A stretch of 64,000 nt of DNA from NCBI GenBank assembly GCA_033721235.1, contig JAWWAY010000012.1, positions 34,937 through 98,936 on the forward strand, given 5' to 3'. The position numbers were made by a program, and so were the translations under genes. Below the pieces are notes generated by a model, which did not search any database, was not told the origin of the DNA, and was given only the letters and a program-made list of their open reading frames with translations. Positions 25,768-35,372 of the stretch are shown here, in pieces. Position 1 is the stretch's first letter, and every line of letters begins with the position of its first letter. Source of the stretch: UBA5078 sp033721235 (GTDB lineage Bacteria; Pseudomonadota; Gammaproteobacteria; Pseudomonadales; Pseudohongiellaceae).

Positions 25768-26409
25768 TTATTGCTCCCGCAGAGCTCTAAAACCGAAACT
25801 TTGATTCGGCTCGTTAATATTGATTTCTATGGTGACGATGTCGCCGTCACTCAAAGACTCCAGCGATAGGCGTTGTTGCTTAGAGGGCGTGGTGGACCAA
25901 GGGTGCCACACATTAATGTAATTGGGCGTCTGTTGCGTTGAAAATTCGACAAGGCCATCTGCACCTGTGACATCAACATTTTGCCATTCACTAACGAAGA
26001 TGTAACCAACCATGCTGTCGTGAATATTACACCCGAGCGTGGCTACACCGGCCTTGTCGAACAATATTGGGGCACCGGGGATATCCGCATAGAGTTCGGT
26101 AGAGAACTGCTTGATCGGGGAGAAGGAGTAAACATGGTGGCGAATATTGTCATTGTTTGGAAAATTGACTTGCTGACCTTTCTGGATTGCGATAACCATC
26201 GGCACGAAACGTTTATTGATTTGGTCAATGATGGCAATTTCGGTGATATTGCTGGCGGCGGGTGTGCCATCGACCTCCAAAGCCGCATTGCTCACCGCTT
26301 TGCCATTTTGATCAATAATTTTAACGCTGAAGTCAATGGCGTTAGCGAAAGAGGCAAAGCTAAGAAGAGTGCATAGTGCAACAGCGTGTCTATAGTGAAG
26401 TAAGCGCAA
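25768..26409 (-). CDS. Periplasmic cupredoxin-like copper protein
   Basis: A 213-residue exported protein of the group often named methylamine utilization protein, which does not prove that role. Signal peptide about 1-24. A plastocyanin-like domain (about 25-140) has probable copper ligands in NIRHHVYSFSP (His) and GCNIHDSMVGYI (Cys, His, Met). A C-terminal beta segment with TPNYINVWHPW follows, resembling a carboxypeptidase-regulatory-like fold. Followed 10 bases later by DUF3034; likely first gene of a three-gene unit. Confidence 0.83.
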   Translation of the reverse strand: MRLLHYRHAVALCTLLSFASFANAIDFSVKIIDQNGKAVSNAALEVDGTPAASNITEIAIIDQINKRFVPMVIAIQKGQQVNFPNNDNIRHHVYSFSPIKQFSTELYADIPGAPILFDKAGVATLGCNIHDSMVGYIFVSEWQNVDVTGADGLVEFSTQQTPNYINVWHPWSTTPSKQQRLSLESLSDGDIVTIEININEPNQSFGFRALREQ

Positions 26410-26537
26410 GATAGTGTCCTATTGGGCGAATTTGGTATGCACTATATGAGAGTGCTAAAGGGCGCTAACGTTACGCACCCCGTATGCAATTTCACATCTG
26501 TTACGCGCTGATGACTGCGGGTGGATCAGCTCGCGGG

Positions 26538-28658
26538 CTAAAAAGTAGTCTTAAGCTTCAATTTAAGTTTTCGGCCGCCGCCATCGAAGCATGAGTCTTC
26601 AATTTCGTTGATATTGCCAAGAGCTACAAGTCCGTCGAAGCGCATTCTTTCGCGACAATTCTCAACGCCCAAGACATTGTCTACTTGGAGTCGTAAAGTG
26701 GTGTTATTAAACGCGACCTTAGAGACAAAAGCCTTCATCCACAGGCCATCGTCGTCGGTGCTTAGCGTGTTTACATCGACAGACTTGTTTCCGCCACTGA
26801 AGTTTTGACGCATATCGAAGCCATAGCTTAGCCCCATAGAGGTTATATCATGGCGGAAATCGATAGTGGCATAGCCTCGCCCGTTGAAGCGTCTGTCTTG
26901 ACCAAGGATAGGATCATAGACATAGGAGTCGAACACATTGAGGCTGCTGGTCAATACAGCATCAGGCAGGCCTAAGAAGCCAAGGCGAGTGCTGGCGTCT
27001 AGGTACAGGCCATAGCGTCGACCGTTACCAAGATTGCCAGTTGTGGACTCTGGCTTGAGAGGGTCATCGGAGACATTGATCTTGTCGATCACATTATCGA
27101 TGTCACGGTAGAATGCTCGGGCGCTGAGAACGCCACCATCGTTTGGTAAGCGGTACTCCAGTGTCATCTCGTAACGATTCTCAAGTTCCTGAGACAGGTC
27201 TGGATTGCCGGCTTCCGTGTCTTTGTCATTGTCCGAACCATTGGTTGAGGCTGTAAAGCTGCTAAAGCTAAGCTGTGACACGACGCGCTCGATAGTGGCA
27301 CGCAACTGGAGAGAGCTATTTATGTCGAAACGATAGTCCAGCTTGGGGCGAATAAAGTCGAAGTCACGGCTTTGGTTCGCTGTTCCACTTTGCTCGATAG
27401 TGGATACTTCATAAAGTAATGTGCTTTCCAGTGACATACGATCATTAAGAGTCCAGTTATGGACCGCAAAACCTTCATAACGCATCTCTTCCACGGTAGA
27501 GCCTGGGTTGGTGGCTTTGATGACTATATCTCCCGTTTCGGATGAGGGCGAACCTATGAATAACTCCGTGTCTAAGATCGTCTGTGCTCGCTCTAGTCCA
27601 ACTCGCATATCCTGAGTATCACTTAGGCGCCAGTTGTAATTGGTTTGCGCGATGCGTTCCCTTGTGCGTGAGTTAGATTCGAGGTAAAGATTTTGGCTGC
27701 TCACGCCGCCAGAGATATCAAAGCGCTCATTTAGGGAATCTCGAATCTCTTCATTGCTAACAAAAAGGAATTGAAAACGGCTGTTATTGTCAAAGCTATG
27801 CTCGTAATTGCCACCAATTTCCCAGTTGCTGCGATCGTATTCGCGGTCCTCGTACTCGCCACGATAAGCAATTGGGTTGCCAGGCGAGAAGAAATTGCGA
27901 TTGAGCTCTGCAGGGTGTCCCTCTTCAGACATAAGCGCATTGAACTGGAAGCGGTCTCGCTCCATGTCATAGCCTAAGTTCATACTGGTAGAGTATTTAG
28001 TCTTAGGGCGAATCATCTCCTCGGTGTAGTACTCGTTGAGACTAAGGTCTGGCGCGTAGCTGTATTCCAGTCGAGCAGGGTGGTTGTACTGTGGCTCTGC
28101 CTCTAAGTTAAACAGGTAGTTAAGGTCGCCTGTTTGACCGCCGTATGAAAACGAGCCTCCCTCGTCGATCGTGCCATCTTCGTGCGCCTCGAGATCGACT
28201 TCAGCGGAGATGCTAGAGCGTCTGTTAGCTTCTTTTAAAACCACATTGACGACTTGGCTGGCGCCGCGCACATCTAGCTCGCTTGAAGAACCGCGAATCA
28301 GCTCGATGCGCTCAACTTGATCGGCGGCTATGCGCGATAATTGGCTTGTGGCGGAGTTATCTTTGCCTGCTAGGCGCTTGCCATCAATTAGCAAGTCGCC
28401 ACCAGAGCCTAGACCTCTGCCACCGCCGCTGTTGCCGCGAACATTGACACCGGGAATGCGGGTGACCATATCGTTTGCTGAAACAGGCGTGTATTGATCG
28501 AAGTAGGATGCTGGGTAGACGACTGTTGAGTCGCTTTCTTCTTGTGCGGCTGCTCCTTGGAAGCTGCTACTGAGAGCGATAGCAAGGGCTAGAATGGAGG
28601 GGCGAACTGATGTAATACCAAACTTCATAAATGATTTAGCGCTGGGGCTAGAGGTCAT
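26538..28658 (-). CDS. TonB-dependent receptor upstream of the cupredoxin group
   Basis: A 706-residue outer-membrane receptor. GGAG lies five bases before ATG 28658; signal peptide ends near GAAAQ. The plug domain (about 45-145) has DMVTRIPGVNVRG, LLIDGKRLAG and the VERIELIRGSSSELDVRGASQVVNVVL block. The barrel ends KLKLKTTF. VTRIPGV and EVDLEAHEDG are shared with putative ferric-siderophore and other receptors; no Fur box is clear upstream. It is 128 bases from the cupredoxin gene on the same strand, so co-transcription is possible. Confidence 0.88.
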   Translation of the reverse strand: MTSSPSAKSFMKFGITSVRPSILALAIALSSSFQGAAAQEESDSTVVYPASYFDQYTPVSANDMVTRIPGVNVRGNSGGGRGLGSGGDLLIDGKRLAGKDNSATSQLSRIAADQVERIELIRGSSSELDVRGASQVVNVVLKEANRRSSISAEVDLEAHEDGTIDEGGSFSYGGQTGDLNYLFNLEAEPQYNHPARLEYSYAPDLSLNEYYTEEMIRPKTKYSTSMNLGYDMERDRFQFNALMSEEGHPAELNRNFFSPGNPIAYRGEYEDREYDRSNWEIGGNYEHSFDNNSRFQFLFVSNEEIRDSLNERFDISGGVSSQNLYLESNSRTRERIAQTNYNWRLSDTQDMRVGLERAQTILDTELFIGSPSSETGDIVIKATNPGSTVEEMRYEGFAVHNWTLNDRMSLESTLLYEVSTIEQSGTANQSRDFDFIRPKLDYRFDINSSLQLRATIERVVSQLSFSSFTASTNGSDNDKDTEAGNPDLSQELENRYEMTLEYRLPNDGGVLSARAFYRDIDNVIDKINVSDDPLKPESTTGNLGNGRRYGLYLDASTRLGFLGLPDAVLTSSLNVFDSYVYDPILGQDRRFNGRGYATIDFRHDITSMGLSYGFDMRQNFSGGNKSVDVNTLSTDDDGLWMKAFVSKVAFNNTTLRLQVDNVLGVENCRERMRFDGLVALGNINEIEDSCFDGGGRKLKLKLKTTF

Positions 28659-29049
28659 GTCTACTCCGGAAGTTAACTAAAAAACGTCGGTCAATATTTA
28701 TAGTTATTATTTCCGCTCAATGCCCGACATGGCTTTGACTGAATAAAAAGGGCTAATCTTACCGAAAATACGCAGTTTTTTATAGTGACAAATTGCAAGG
28801 AATGGCGAGCAAATGCTCGAAATTGTCTCTAATTTGTAGTTAAATGGGCGTTTTGCGAGGGGTGAAAGTCGCTCAGTTATATCTGCATTTCTTTGCTCTT
28901 TAGGGCTCGATTGAGCATAATGCGCAACTGATTTGATATTGAGTAGATTGCTCAATGCTAGCTGCTTTTTTTCCTTATATGTCAGGTGATTACCCTCCAA
29001 AGTAAGTCACTGAATTTTACGTTTTTGCTGATTTGAGAGAGATTTAACT
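28659..29049. other. Intergenic region between TonB receptor and ETF-QO
   Basis: 391 bases between divergent genes. Both ribosome sites are visible (GGAG before 28658; GAGAG before 29050). A separated inverted repeat ATTGAGCA...TGCTCAAT is near 28910-28960. A TTG-started frame (28707-29000, minus) has no ribosome site and no recognisable product. I see no convincing promoter. Confidence 0.5.
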
Positions 29050-30720
29050 ATGCAACGCGAATCAATGGAAGTTGATGTAGTCATCGTCGGTGCTGGCCCC
29101 TCAGGCTTGTCTACCGCTTGTCGTTTATTACAACTTGCTTCAGAGGCAGGTACGGAGATTAGCGTTTGCGTTTTGGAGAAGGGCTCGGAGATCGGTGCGC
29201 ATATTCTTTCGGGGGCGGTACTCGAGCCCTCAGCGCTCGATGAGCTTTTTCCGGATTGGAAAGAGAGAGGCGCACCACTGAATACCGCCGTTACTGGAGA
29301 CGATGTTTACTATCTTTCCAGTGATAAAGGATCTCTGCGCTTTCCCAATATTTTCGTTCCCAAGCCTATGCATAATGATGGCAACTATATTATCTCTCTG
29401 GGTAATTTGTGCCGCTGGCTCGGTGAGCAAGCGGCTGAGCTAGGTGCAGAGATTTTTCCGGGCTTTGCTGCGGCAGAGATTCTCTATAACGAGGACGGCT
29501 CTGTTAAAGGCGTTGCTACTGGAGACATGGGCGTTGATGCAAAAGGGGAGCATAAGGGGAGTTTTGAGCCAGGCTTCGAGTTTCACGCCAAATACACTGT
29601 CTTTGCCGAAGGTTGTCGTGGGCACTTAGGTAAAGAGCTAATAAGCCGTTTCGAGCTCGACAAGGATTCAGATCCACAGCATTACGGCATTGGTTTGAAA
29701 GAAGTCTGGGAAGTTGACCCTGCTAAACATAAAGAGGGTCTAGTTGTGCATACGGCCGGTTATCCGACTATTGGTGCTAGCTCTGCGGGCTCCAGTGGCG
29801 GCTTCCTGTATCACGGCGAAAATAATCAAGTATCTTTAGGGCTGATTGTCGACTTGGGGTATAAAAACCCGCATCTAAGCCCCTTCGACGAGTTCCAGAA
29901 ATTCAAACACCACCCTGTCATCAAGCAGTATATCGAGGGGGGTAAGCGTTTGAGCTATGGAGCCCGAGCCTTGAATAAAGGCGGCCTAAACTCCTTGCCT
30001 AAAATGAGCTTCCCAGGTGGTTTGATCATCGGTTGTGACGCTGGCACGATGAATGCCGCGAAGATTAAAGGCAGTCACACTGCCATGAAGTCAGGTATGT
30101 TGGCAGCTGAAACACTAATGGAAGAGCTGCAGAGTGCTGGCGAAGGTGCTGTGGCAGGGAAAGAGCCAGTGGCTTACGCGGACAAACTCAAAGCATCTAG
30201 TCTGTTTGAGGAGCTTCACAAAACTCGTAACTTCAGCTCTGGTTTCCATAAGTTTGGTTTTTGGTTGGGCAGTGCGCTCGTGTTTATTGAGCAAAATATA
30301 TTTGGAGGTAAGTTTCCTTTCACGTTTAGAGATGAGACTCCAGACTATAAGCAATTAAAGCCTGCGTCCCAGTGTCCTAAAATTGATTACCCGAAACCGG
30401 ATGGAGTCATTAGCTTCGATAAGCTATCGTCAGTGTTCTTGTCCAATACAAACCATGAGGAAGATCAGCCATGTCACTTGCGTCTTAAGGACCCAAGTAT
30501 TCCGTTGGAGCAGAACTTGCCAATGTATGATGAGCCTGCGCAGCGTTATTGTCCTGCTGGGGTTTACGAGATCGTGGAGGAAGATGACGGTTCCAAGCGT
30601 TTCCAGATCAATGCGCAGAACTGCGTGCACTGTAAGACTTGCGATATTAAGGATCCGGCCCAAAATATTCAGTGGGTATCGCCTGAGGGTGGCGGTGGTC
30701 CTAACTACCCTAATATGTAG
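29050..30720 (+). CDS. Electron-transfer flavoprotein-ubiquinone oxidoreductase
   Basis: ETF-QO of 556 residues, a monotopic inner-membrane enzyme taking electrons from reduced ETF (fed by acyl-CoA dehydrogenases) to ubiquinone. FAD fold at the N-terminus (VDVVIVGAGPSGLSTACRLL). A membrane-surface helix region and GFWLGSALVFIEQNIFGGKFPF follow. The C-terminal 4Fe-4S cluster cysteines are RYCPAGVYE, NCVHCKTCDI and the terminal PNYPNM. Full length for the family. The terminator right after suggests a single-gene unit. Confidence 0.95.
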   Translation: MQRESMEVDVVIVGAGPSGLSTACRLLQLASEAGTEISVCVLEKGSEIGAHILSGAVLEPSALDELFPDWKERGAPLNTAVTGDDVYYLSSDKGSLRFPNIFVPKPMHNDGNYIISLGNLCRWLGEQAAELGAEIFPGFAAAEILYNEDGSVKGVATGDMGVDAKGEHKGSFEPGFEFHAKYTVFAEGCRGHLGKELISRFELDKDSDPQHYGIGLKEVWEVDPAKHKEGLVVHTAGYPTIGASSAGSSGGFLYHGENNQVSLGLIVDLGYKNPHLSPFDEFQKFKHHPVIKQYIEGGKRLSYGARALNKGGLNSLPKMSFPGGLIIGCDAGTMNAAKIKGSHTAMKSGMLAAETLMEELQSAGEGAVAGKEPVAYADKLKASSLFEELHKTRNFSSGFHKFGFWLGSALVFIEQNIFGGKFPFTFRDETPDYKQLKPASQCPKIDYPKPDGVISFDKLSSVFLSNTNHEEDQPCHLRLKDPSIPLEQNLPMYDEPAQRYCPAGVYEIVEEDDGSKRFQINAQNCVHCKTCDIKDPAQNIQWVSPEGGGGPNYPNM

Positions 30721-30739
30721 TTAGGGTGATGAAATAAAA

Positions 30740-30770
30740 AAGCCGGCGTTATAATCGTCGGCTTTTTTTT
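30740..30770 (+). terminator. Intrinsic terminator of ETF-QO
   Basis: AGCCGGCG (30741-30748) pairs with CGTCGGCT (30756-30763, one G-U) and is followed by a T run. It lies 20 bases after the stop. Confidence 0.85.
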
Positions 30771-30836
30771 GCTTTAAATTTCTTAGTGACTGTTCTAGTT
30801 TCGTAGCAGAGAAAACTCTCGTGGTATTCGTTTCTC

Positions 30837-32720
30837 TTAAGAAATTTCCAGCGCAATGGCATAGGCGCCAAGTGTTGTTTTGGCCTCGTCCAATTGCGAT
30901 TTATCTTCTAATTCAACAATGACTACCATGCCGTGCCGTTTGTCTATGCGGCTACTGACCTTGGCCTTAATGCTTTTCTCTGCTAGCGCTTCGGACATAG
31001 TCATTTCGCTAATCTTTTGGCGTAGCTTGGGCTTAAATATCTTGCCTACAGACGTTAAAGGCATGGCGTCCACGAATTCAATTCGGCGAGGAATTGCCGC
31101 TCTTTCGGCTATATGTTCTTCGCAATAGGCTCGCAGCTCTTCTACGGTGCACTCGACGCCCGGCTTGAGTACAACGAATGCCATGGGCAGCTCACCCGCA
31201 TAGCTATCGGGCTGTCCGACGGCGACTGCACTTGCTACTTTCTCATGACTATCTAGCGTGTCCTCAATAATGGCTGGGTCTATATTGTGGCCGCCTCTAA
31301 TGATCAAGTCTTTGGCTCGCCCTGATAGGTGCAGAAAGCCGTCCTCGTCTAGGAAGCCCATATCGCCGGTGTTGAACCAGCCGCCCTCTACCCAAGCATT
31401 GGCATTGTCGCTTGCCTCCTTATAGCCTGCAAAAACCTGTGGGCCGCGTACCGTGACTACACCGCTTTCTCCTGTGTCGCACTCGCGAGTCACAATATTA
31501 TCTGCGAGGTGGACAATACGAATTTGCGAATAAGGGAGCCTGAAGCCTACGCTACCCTCTGGCTGATATTGGGGAGCGCGAGATATCAATGCCGTGGTTT
31601 CGGTCATGCCATAGCCGTTGGAGATTTCAACATTGTGTTTTTTCTCAAAACTATGCTCTAAGGTCGGTGATAGCGGCGCCGCGCCGGAATTGATTGTCTG
31701 CAGGCTGCTGGTGTCGGCATCGCCGACCGGTATTTGAGAAAGCGCTGTCAGGACAGTGGGGACGGTCGAAAAGGCGCGAACCTTGAACCGCTCTACGTGA
31801 TTCCAGAAGTTCTTCATTGCCTCGGGGTTACGGAAGCCTGAAGGAGTAAGCAGTACCACTTTAACGCCAATAGCAAAGGCGGAAATGCCTTGAATGATGA
31901 CGCCGTAAATATGGAATAAAGGCAAGCCGCATAAGACTGTATGGCGCGGGATATGGGCCGTATAAACCTGCATGAGTTGCCCTATGAATGCCATATTACC
32001 GTGGGTAAGCTTGGCGATTTTAGGTCGACCTGTCGTACCGCCCGTATGGAAGTAAGCAGCAACTTGTTCACTGGAGAAGCGACGTCCGCTTAACAGTCTC
32101 GATGACTCTTGATCGGCAATGGATGTATCAAAATCTAGCACTCTTACATTGCCAATACTGCTCTCGCCCTCGAAGGCCTGGGTCAATCCAGTTAGGTGAA
32201 CGGCGAGAATGGTATGAACTTTGTCTAATTTAGGTAGTACTTGCTGAACCTTCTGCCAAATATCCGAGTGCTCCGAGGGGGCAAGGCAAATAATGACTTT
32301 AGATTCGGCAGCGCTGATGATCTCTGCGATATGCTCAGGCTCTAGCATAGGGTTTATAGGGTTTGAGATAGCGGCTGATTGGCTGCCCCAAATGGCGGGG
32401 TGGCTCTGAGGCAAAATAGGAAGCATGATAGAAACAGAGTCCTCCATGCTTAGGCCTAGTGAGTGCAGGAGGTTGCCTGTTTGAGTGATTTTTTGCGCTA
32501 ATTCTCTAAAGCTGATGCTCTGTGTAGGTGCGTCTTTTTGGCCGCTAAATAGAAACTCGATCGCTGTGTCGTCACCGAATTCTTTGGCGCTTTGTTGCAG
32601 CAGTTCGTAGCTATTGGAGCACGGAAACTGCTCGTATAATGGGGCTCTTTCAAAGACCTCTACGCTTGCTACATTCTCTAAAAGTGGATTATCTAACGGT
32701 CTTTTACTCAGATCTATCAC
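30837..32720 (-). CDS. Acyl-CoA synthetase (AMP-forming)
   Basis: Adenylate-forming ligase of 627 residues activating a carboxylic acid to acyl-CoA with ATP. Motifs: FHTGGTTGRPKIAKLTHGN (P-loop A3, about 230-250), NGYGMTETTALISR (A5) and FNTGDMGFLDEDGFLHLSGRAKDLIIRGGHNIDP (A7-A8). PLTSVGKIFKPKLR is the A10 stretch with the catalytic Lys. About 60 extra residues follow the usual end (VSSRIDKRHGMVVIVELEDKSQ), an unusual C-terminal extension. The substrate is not readable; neighbours suit a fatty or branched acid. Confidence 0.9.
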   Translation of the reverse strand: MIDLSKRPLDNPLLENVASVEVFERAPLYEQFPCSNSYELLQQSAKEFGDDTAIEFLFSGQKDAPTQSISFRELAQKITQTGNLLHSLGLSMEDSVSIMLPILPQSHPAIWGSQSAAISNPINPMLEPEHIAEIISAAESKVIICLAPSEHSDIWQKVQQVLPKLDKVHTILAVHLTGLTQAFEGESSIGNVRVLDFDTSIADQESSRLLSGRRFSSEQVAAYFHTGGTTGRPKIAKLTHGNMAFIGQLMQVYTAHIPRHTVLCGLPLFHIYGVIIQGISAFAIGVKVVLLTPSGFRNPEAMKNFWNHVERFKVRAFSTVPTVLTALSQIPVGDADTSSLQTINSGAAPLSPTLEHSFEKKHNVEISNGYGMTETTALISRAPQYQPEGSVGFRLPYSQIRIVHLADNIVTRECDTGESGVVTVRGPQVFAGYKEASDNANAWVEGGWFNTGDMGFLDEDGFLHLSGRAKDLIIRGGHNIDPAIIEDTLDSHEKVASAVAVGQPDSYAGELPMAFVVLKPGVECTVEELRAYCEEHIAERAAIPRRIEFVDAMPLTSVGKIFKPKLRQKISEMTMSEALAEKSIKAKVSSRIDKRHGMVVIVELEDKSQLDEAKTTLGAYAIALEIS

Positions 32721-32991
32721 AGTGCTGTCGCCCCCAATATGCTTTTATTTTTGGTGAATCGCCGAACTAGGCTTCCTGCCGACTCAGCACAAAGCTTATA
32801 CCATGTTCCAGGCCTTCGAGGCTAGTTGCATTGGGTGGAGCACGAAGAAGGGGGGATCAAATGAGAGCCTGGGCTGAGCTAGCTTTGCCCCTCTAGTTTT
32901 ACTGACGACGCTATTGCTTTGTGTAAGGCAGGCATGCGAAATTGCAGCGATTAGTTCCTGTACTTAGGTTTTAGTTTATTTTGAGGGTTTT

Positions 32992-33993
32992 ATGCGTTTG
33001 AGTGTGCTCGATCAATCCCCTATTAGAAGTGGCGGTACGGCTTATACCGCGCTGCAAGAGTCTATTGAGTTGGCGCAACATGCGGAACGGCTCGGTTACT
33101 CCAGGTATTGGGTCGCGGAGCACCATGGCTCCAAGAGCTTTGCTGGTTGCTCGCCTGAGGTTTTGCTTGCACAAATTGGAGCAAAGACATCGACTATCCG
33201 TATTGGTTCGGGCGGGGTGATGTTATGCCATTACAGTCCCTACAAAGTGGCGGAAAACTTCTTGTTACTGCAAACCTTATTTCCAGATCGTGTGGATCTT
33301 GGGGTAGGAAGAGCACCGGGAAGCGATGGTCTGACGGCTCAAGCGTTAGCATACGGCTCTCCCATCGGGGTTGAATATTTCCGTAATAAGCTTATGGATT
33401 TAGAGGCCTTTCTCCACGGCACAAGACCGGAAACGGATTCCTTTTCTAGGGTCAAGGCCACTCCAGCTGCCTCGCCAGCCCCCCAAACATGGTTGCTAGG
33501 CTCCAGTGAGCAAAGCGCTATTTACGCAGGGGAGTTGGGTATGCGCTATTCCATTGCTAATTTTCTCAATCCCGCGCATAGCCATGAGCTTGCGTCCTTG
33601 TATCGTTCTCGTTTTGTTCCCTCAGAGGCATTACCGGAACCGGAAGTGAATGTGGGGGTATTTGTCCTTTGTGCACCCACCCAGGAGCAAGCGGATGATC
33701 TGGCTTTAACTCGGGATGTATGGCGGCTCGGTTTGGAGCGGGGCAATCCGGGGCCCATTCCATCGGTGCAGGAAGCGCGGGACTATCCATTGTCTGCCTC
33801 CGAAGCAGAGCTACTTCGGGCGAGAAGGCGTTACGCCCTGTGTGGAACCCCAGAGGCAATGGTAGATAGGCTTCAGCAAGTCGCAGAGCAACATCAGGCA
33901 GACGAATTAGTCGTGATCAGTAATTGCCACGATTTTGTAGTGCGCAAGCAGTCTTACTCCTTACTGGCAAAAGCATTTGGGCTCGCGTCCTAG
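32992..33993 (+). CDS. Luciferase-like monooxygenase (LLM, MsnO8-type)
   Basis: A 333-residue flavin-dependent TIM-barrel monooxygenase or relative. RLSVLDQSPIRSGG at the start, RYWVAEHHGSKSFAGCSPEVLL, IRIGSGGVMLCHYSPYKVAE and LFPDRVDLGVGRAPGSDG are the group's motifs; E. coli YhbW belongs here. Physiological substrate is unknown. The stop overlaps the last 4 bases of the convergent ispB gene. Confidence 0.87.
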   Translation: MRLSVLDQSPIRSGGTAYTALQESIELAQHAERLGYSRYWVAEHHGSKSFAGCSPEVLLAQIGAKTSTIRIGSGGVMLCHYSPYKVAENFLLLQTLFPDRVDLGVGRAPGSDGLTAQALAYGSPIGVEYFRNKLMDLEAFLHGTRPETDSFSRVKATPAASPAPQTWLLGSSEQSAIYAGELGMRYSIANFLNPAHSHELASLYRSRFVPSEALPEPEVNVGVFVLCAPTQEQADDLALTRDVWRLGLERGNPGPIPSVQEARDYPLSASEAELLRARRRYALCGTPEAMVDRLQQVAEQHQADELVVISNCHDFVVRKQSYSLLAKAFGLAS

Positions 33994-34955
33994 CTGGTTC
34001 TGTTAATCGCTAAGCGAGCCATGTCTTCGAGAGCGTCACGATAGGCTGAAGGGGGGAGTTGGCTCAGTAGCGCGCAGGCAGCATCTACCTCTTTCTGTGC
34101 TAAATCTTTGGTGTAAGTGAGGCCGCCAGCAGCCTGCACAATCTTGATGACTGCGTCTAGCTTGTCGATACTGCTGTTCTTGATGCTGTCCCTAACTAGC
34201 TCCGCATCAGCCTCTGGCGCATGGCGCATGGCGTGGATTAGCGGCAGGGTTGGCTTGCCTTCGGCCAGATCATCGCCGACGTTCTTGCCCATTGATTCGG
34301 CATCGCCAACATAGTCGAGCACATCGTCGACTAACTGGAACGCCATGCCAATATGCATCCCTACATCGGCTAGAATTTTCTGCTGTTCCTTAGTGGCATT
34401 AGAAACTATGGCGCCACATTCGGCGGCAGCGCTGAACAAAATTGCGGTTTTATCGCGAATGACGCGCATATAGCTTTCTTGCGTAGCGGCCACGTTGCGC
34501 TGATTGATGAGCTGCAGAACTTCTCCTTCTGCAATTCTATTAGTGGTATCGGCCATAATGCGCATGACATCCATGCTGCCTATGTCCACAAGCACCTGAA
34601 AGGCTCTTGAGTAAATGAAATCCCCCACCAAAACACTGGAGGGGTTGCTCCATTGTTCGTTCGCCGTTGGCCTGCCGCGACGCATAGATGACATATCGAC
34701 CACATCGTCGTGTAGCAGTGTCGCCGTATGGATGAATTCGATAACTGCCGCTAAGCTAATATGCTTATTGCCCTCGACGCCGCAGGCATTAGCGCTGAGC
34801 AGCACCAGTACTGGTCGCATTCGTTTGCCACCCGCATCGACGATATAGTGGCCGATACTCTCAACGAGCCCGACATTAGAGTGAAGTTGGTCGATAATGG
34901 TTTGATTGACGGCTTCAAAATCGGCCGAGACCACAGAGCGGATTTGTTTGTACAT
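33990..34955 (-). CDS. ispB: Octaprenyl diphosphate synthase IspB
   Basis: Trans-polyprenyl synthase making the ubiquinone side chain. I use the ATG at 34955 (MYKQIRSVVSADFEAVNQ), which gives 321 residues, the family size; a frame reaches 35066 but its first 37 residues are not conserved. First Asp-rich motif LLHDDVVDMSSMRRGRPT (about 85-102), second QLVDDVLDYVGD. GGKRMRP is the upstream IPP/Lys-Arg motif. It is divergent from rplU, the conserved gammaproteobacterial order. Confidence 0.93.
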   Translation of the reverse strand: MYKQIRSVVSADFEAVNQTIIDQLHSNVGLVESIGHYIVDAGGKRMRPVLVLLSANACGVEGNKHISLAAVIEFIHTATLLHDDVVDMSSMRRGRPTANEQWSNPSSVLVGDFIYSRAFQVLVDIGSMDVMRIMADTTNRIAEGEVLQLINQRNVAATQESYMRVIRDKTAILFSAAAECGAIVSNATKEQQKILADVGMHIGMAFQLVDDVLDYVGDAESMGKNVGDDLAEGKPTLPLIHAMRHAPEADAELVRDSIKNSSIDKLDAVIKIVQAAGGLTYTKDLAQKEVDAACALLSQLPPSAYRDALEDMARLAINRTS

Positions 34956-35372
34956 TGAGTTATTGCGAACCTGTTTAGCTGCTATATGGCGCCGTAATAC
35001 CACTACAGGAGGGGGTGGGGCCAAGATTTGAGCCTGCATGCTAGGTCGGTGGCTCAAAAGTGTCAAGGTGACGACTAAAGCTTGGCGAAAAACTGTCGCT
35101 TAGCGGTCATGGTATGGCCTCGTTTTCGGTGTTTTTGGCAATAGGACAGGCCTCGACAGGTATTGGCAGCACAGGGATGAGTAATTTGTGATTTGGTGCT
35201 TGCCTATAGGGATATGTTCCCGTAAAATGCCCGCCCCTATAGGTACTGCCGGTGACGATAAGGTTCACTAGAACTATTCGCAATAGACAAGGGTCTTTAT
35301 TAAGACCGTTGTATAGGCCAACCGGATGGGTACACAACGAATTCGATGCTATGCCCTATTGTGGAGTTAAAT
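34956..35372. other. ispB-rplU divergent region
   Basis: 417 bases between the ispB start and rplU. It carries the rplU promoter (35200-35228) and a leader with a small hairpin GGTCTT-TATT-AAGACC (35292-35307). No open reading frame here has support. Confidence 0.6.
35200..35228 (+). promoter_or_regulatory. Sigma-70 promoter of the rplU-rpmA operon
   Basis: TTGCCT (35200-35205), 17-base spacer, TAAAAT (35223-35228). The implied leader is about 138 bases, long enough for the ribosomal-protein leader hairpin at 35292-35307. Confidence 0.65.

Noticed and set aside
28659..28720. Fur box upstream of the second TonB receptor
   Set aside because: The AT-rich stretch there does not match the GATAATGATAATCATTATC pattern well enough.
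28707..29000. A 97-codon minus-strand frame between the TonB receptor and ETF-QO
   Set aside because: It starts at TTG without a ribosome site, lies in upstream regulatory DNA and has no recognisable product.
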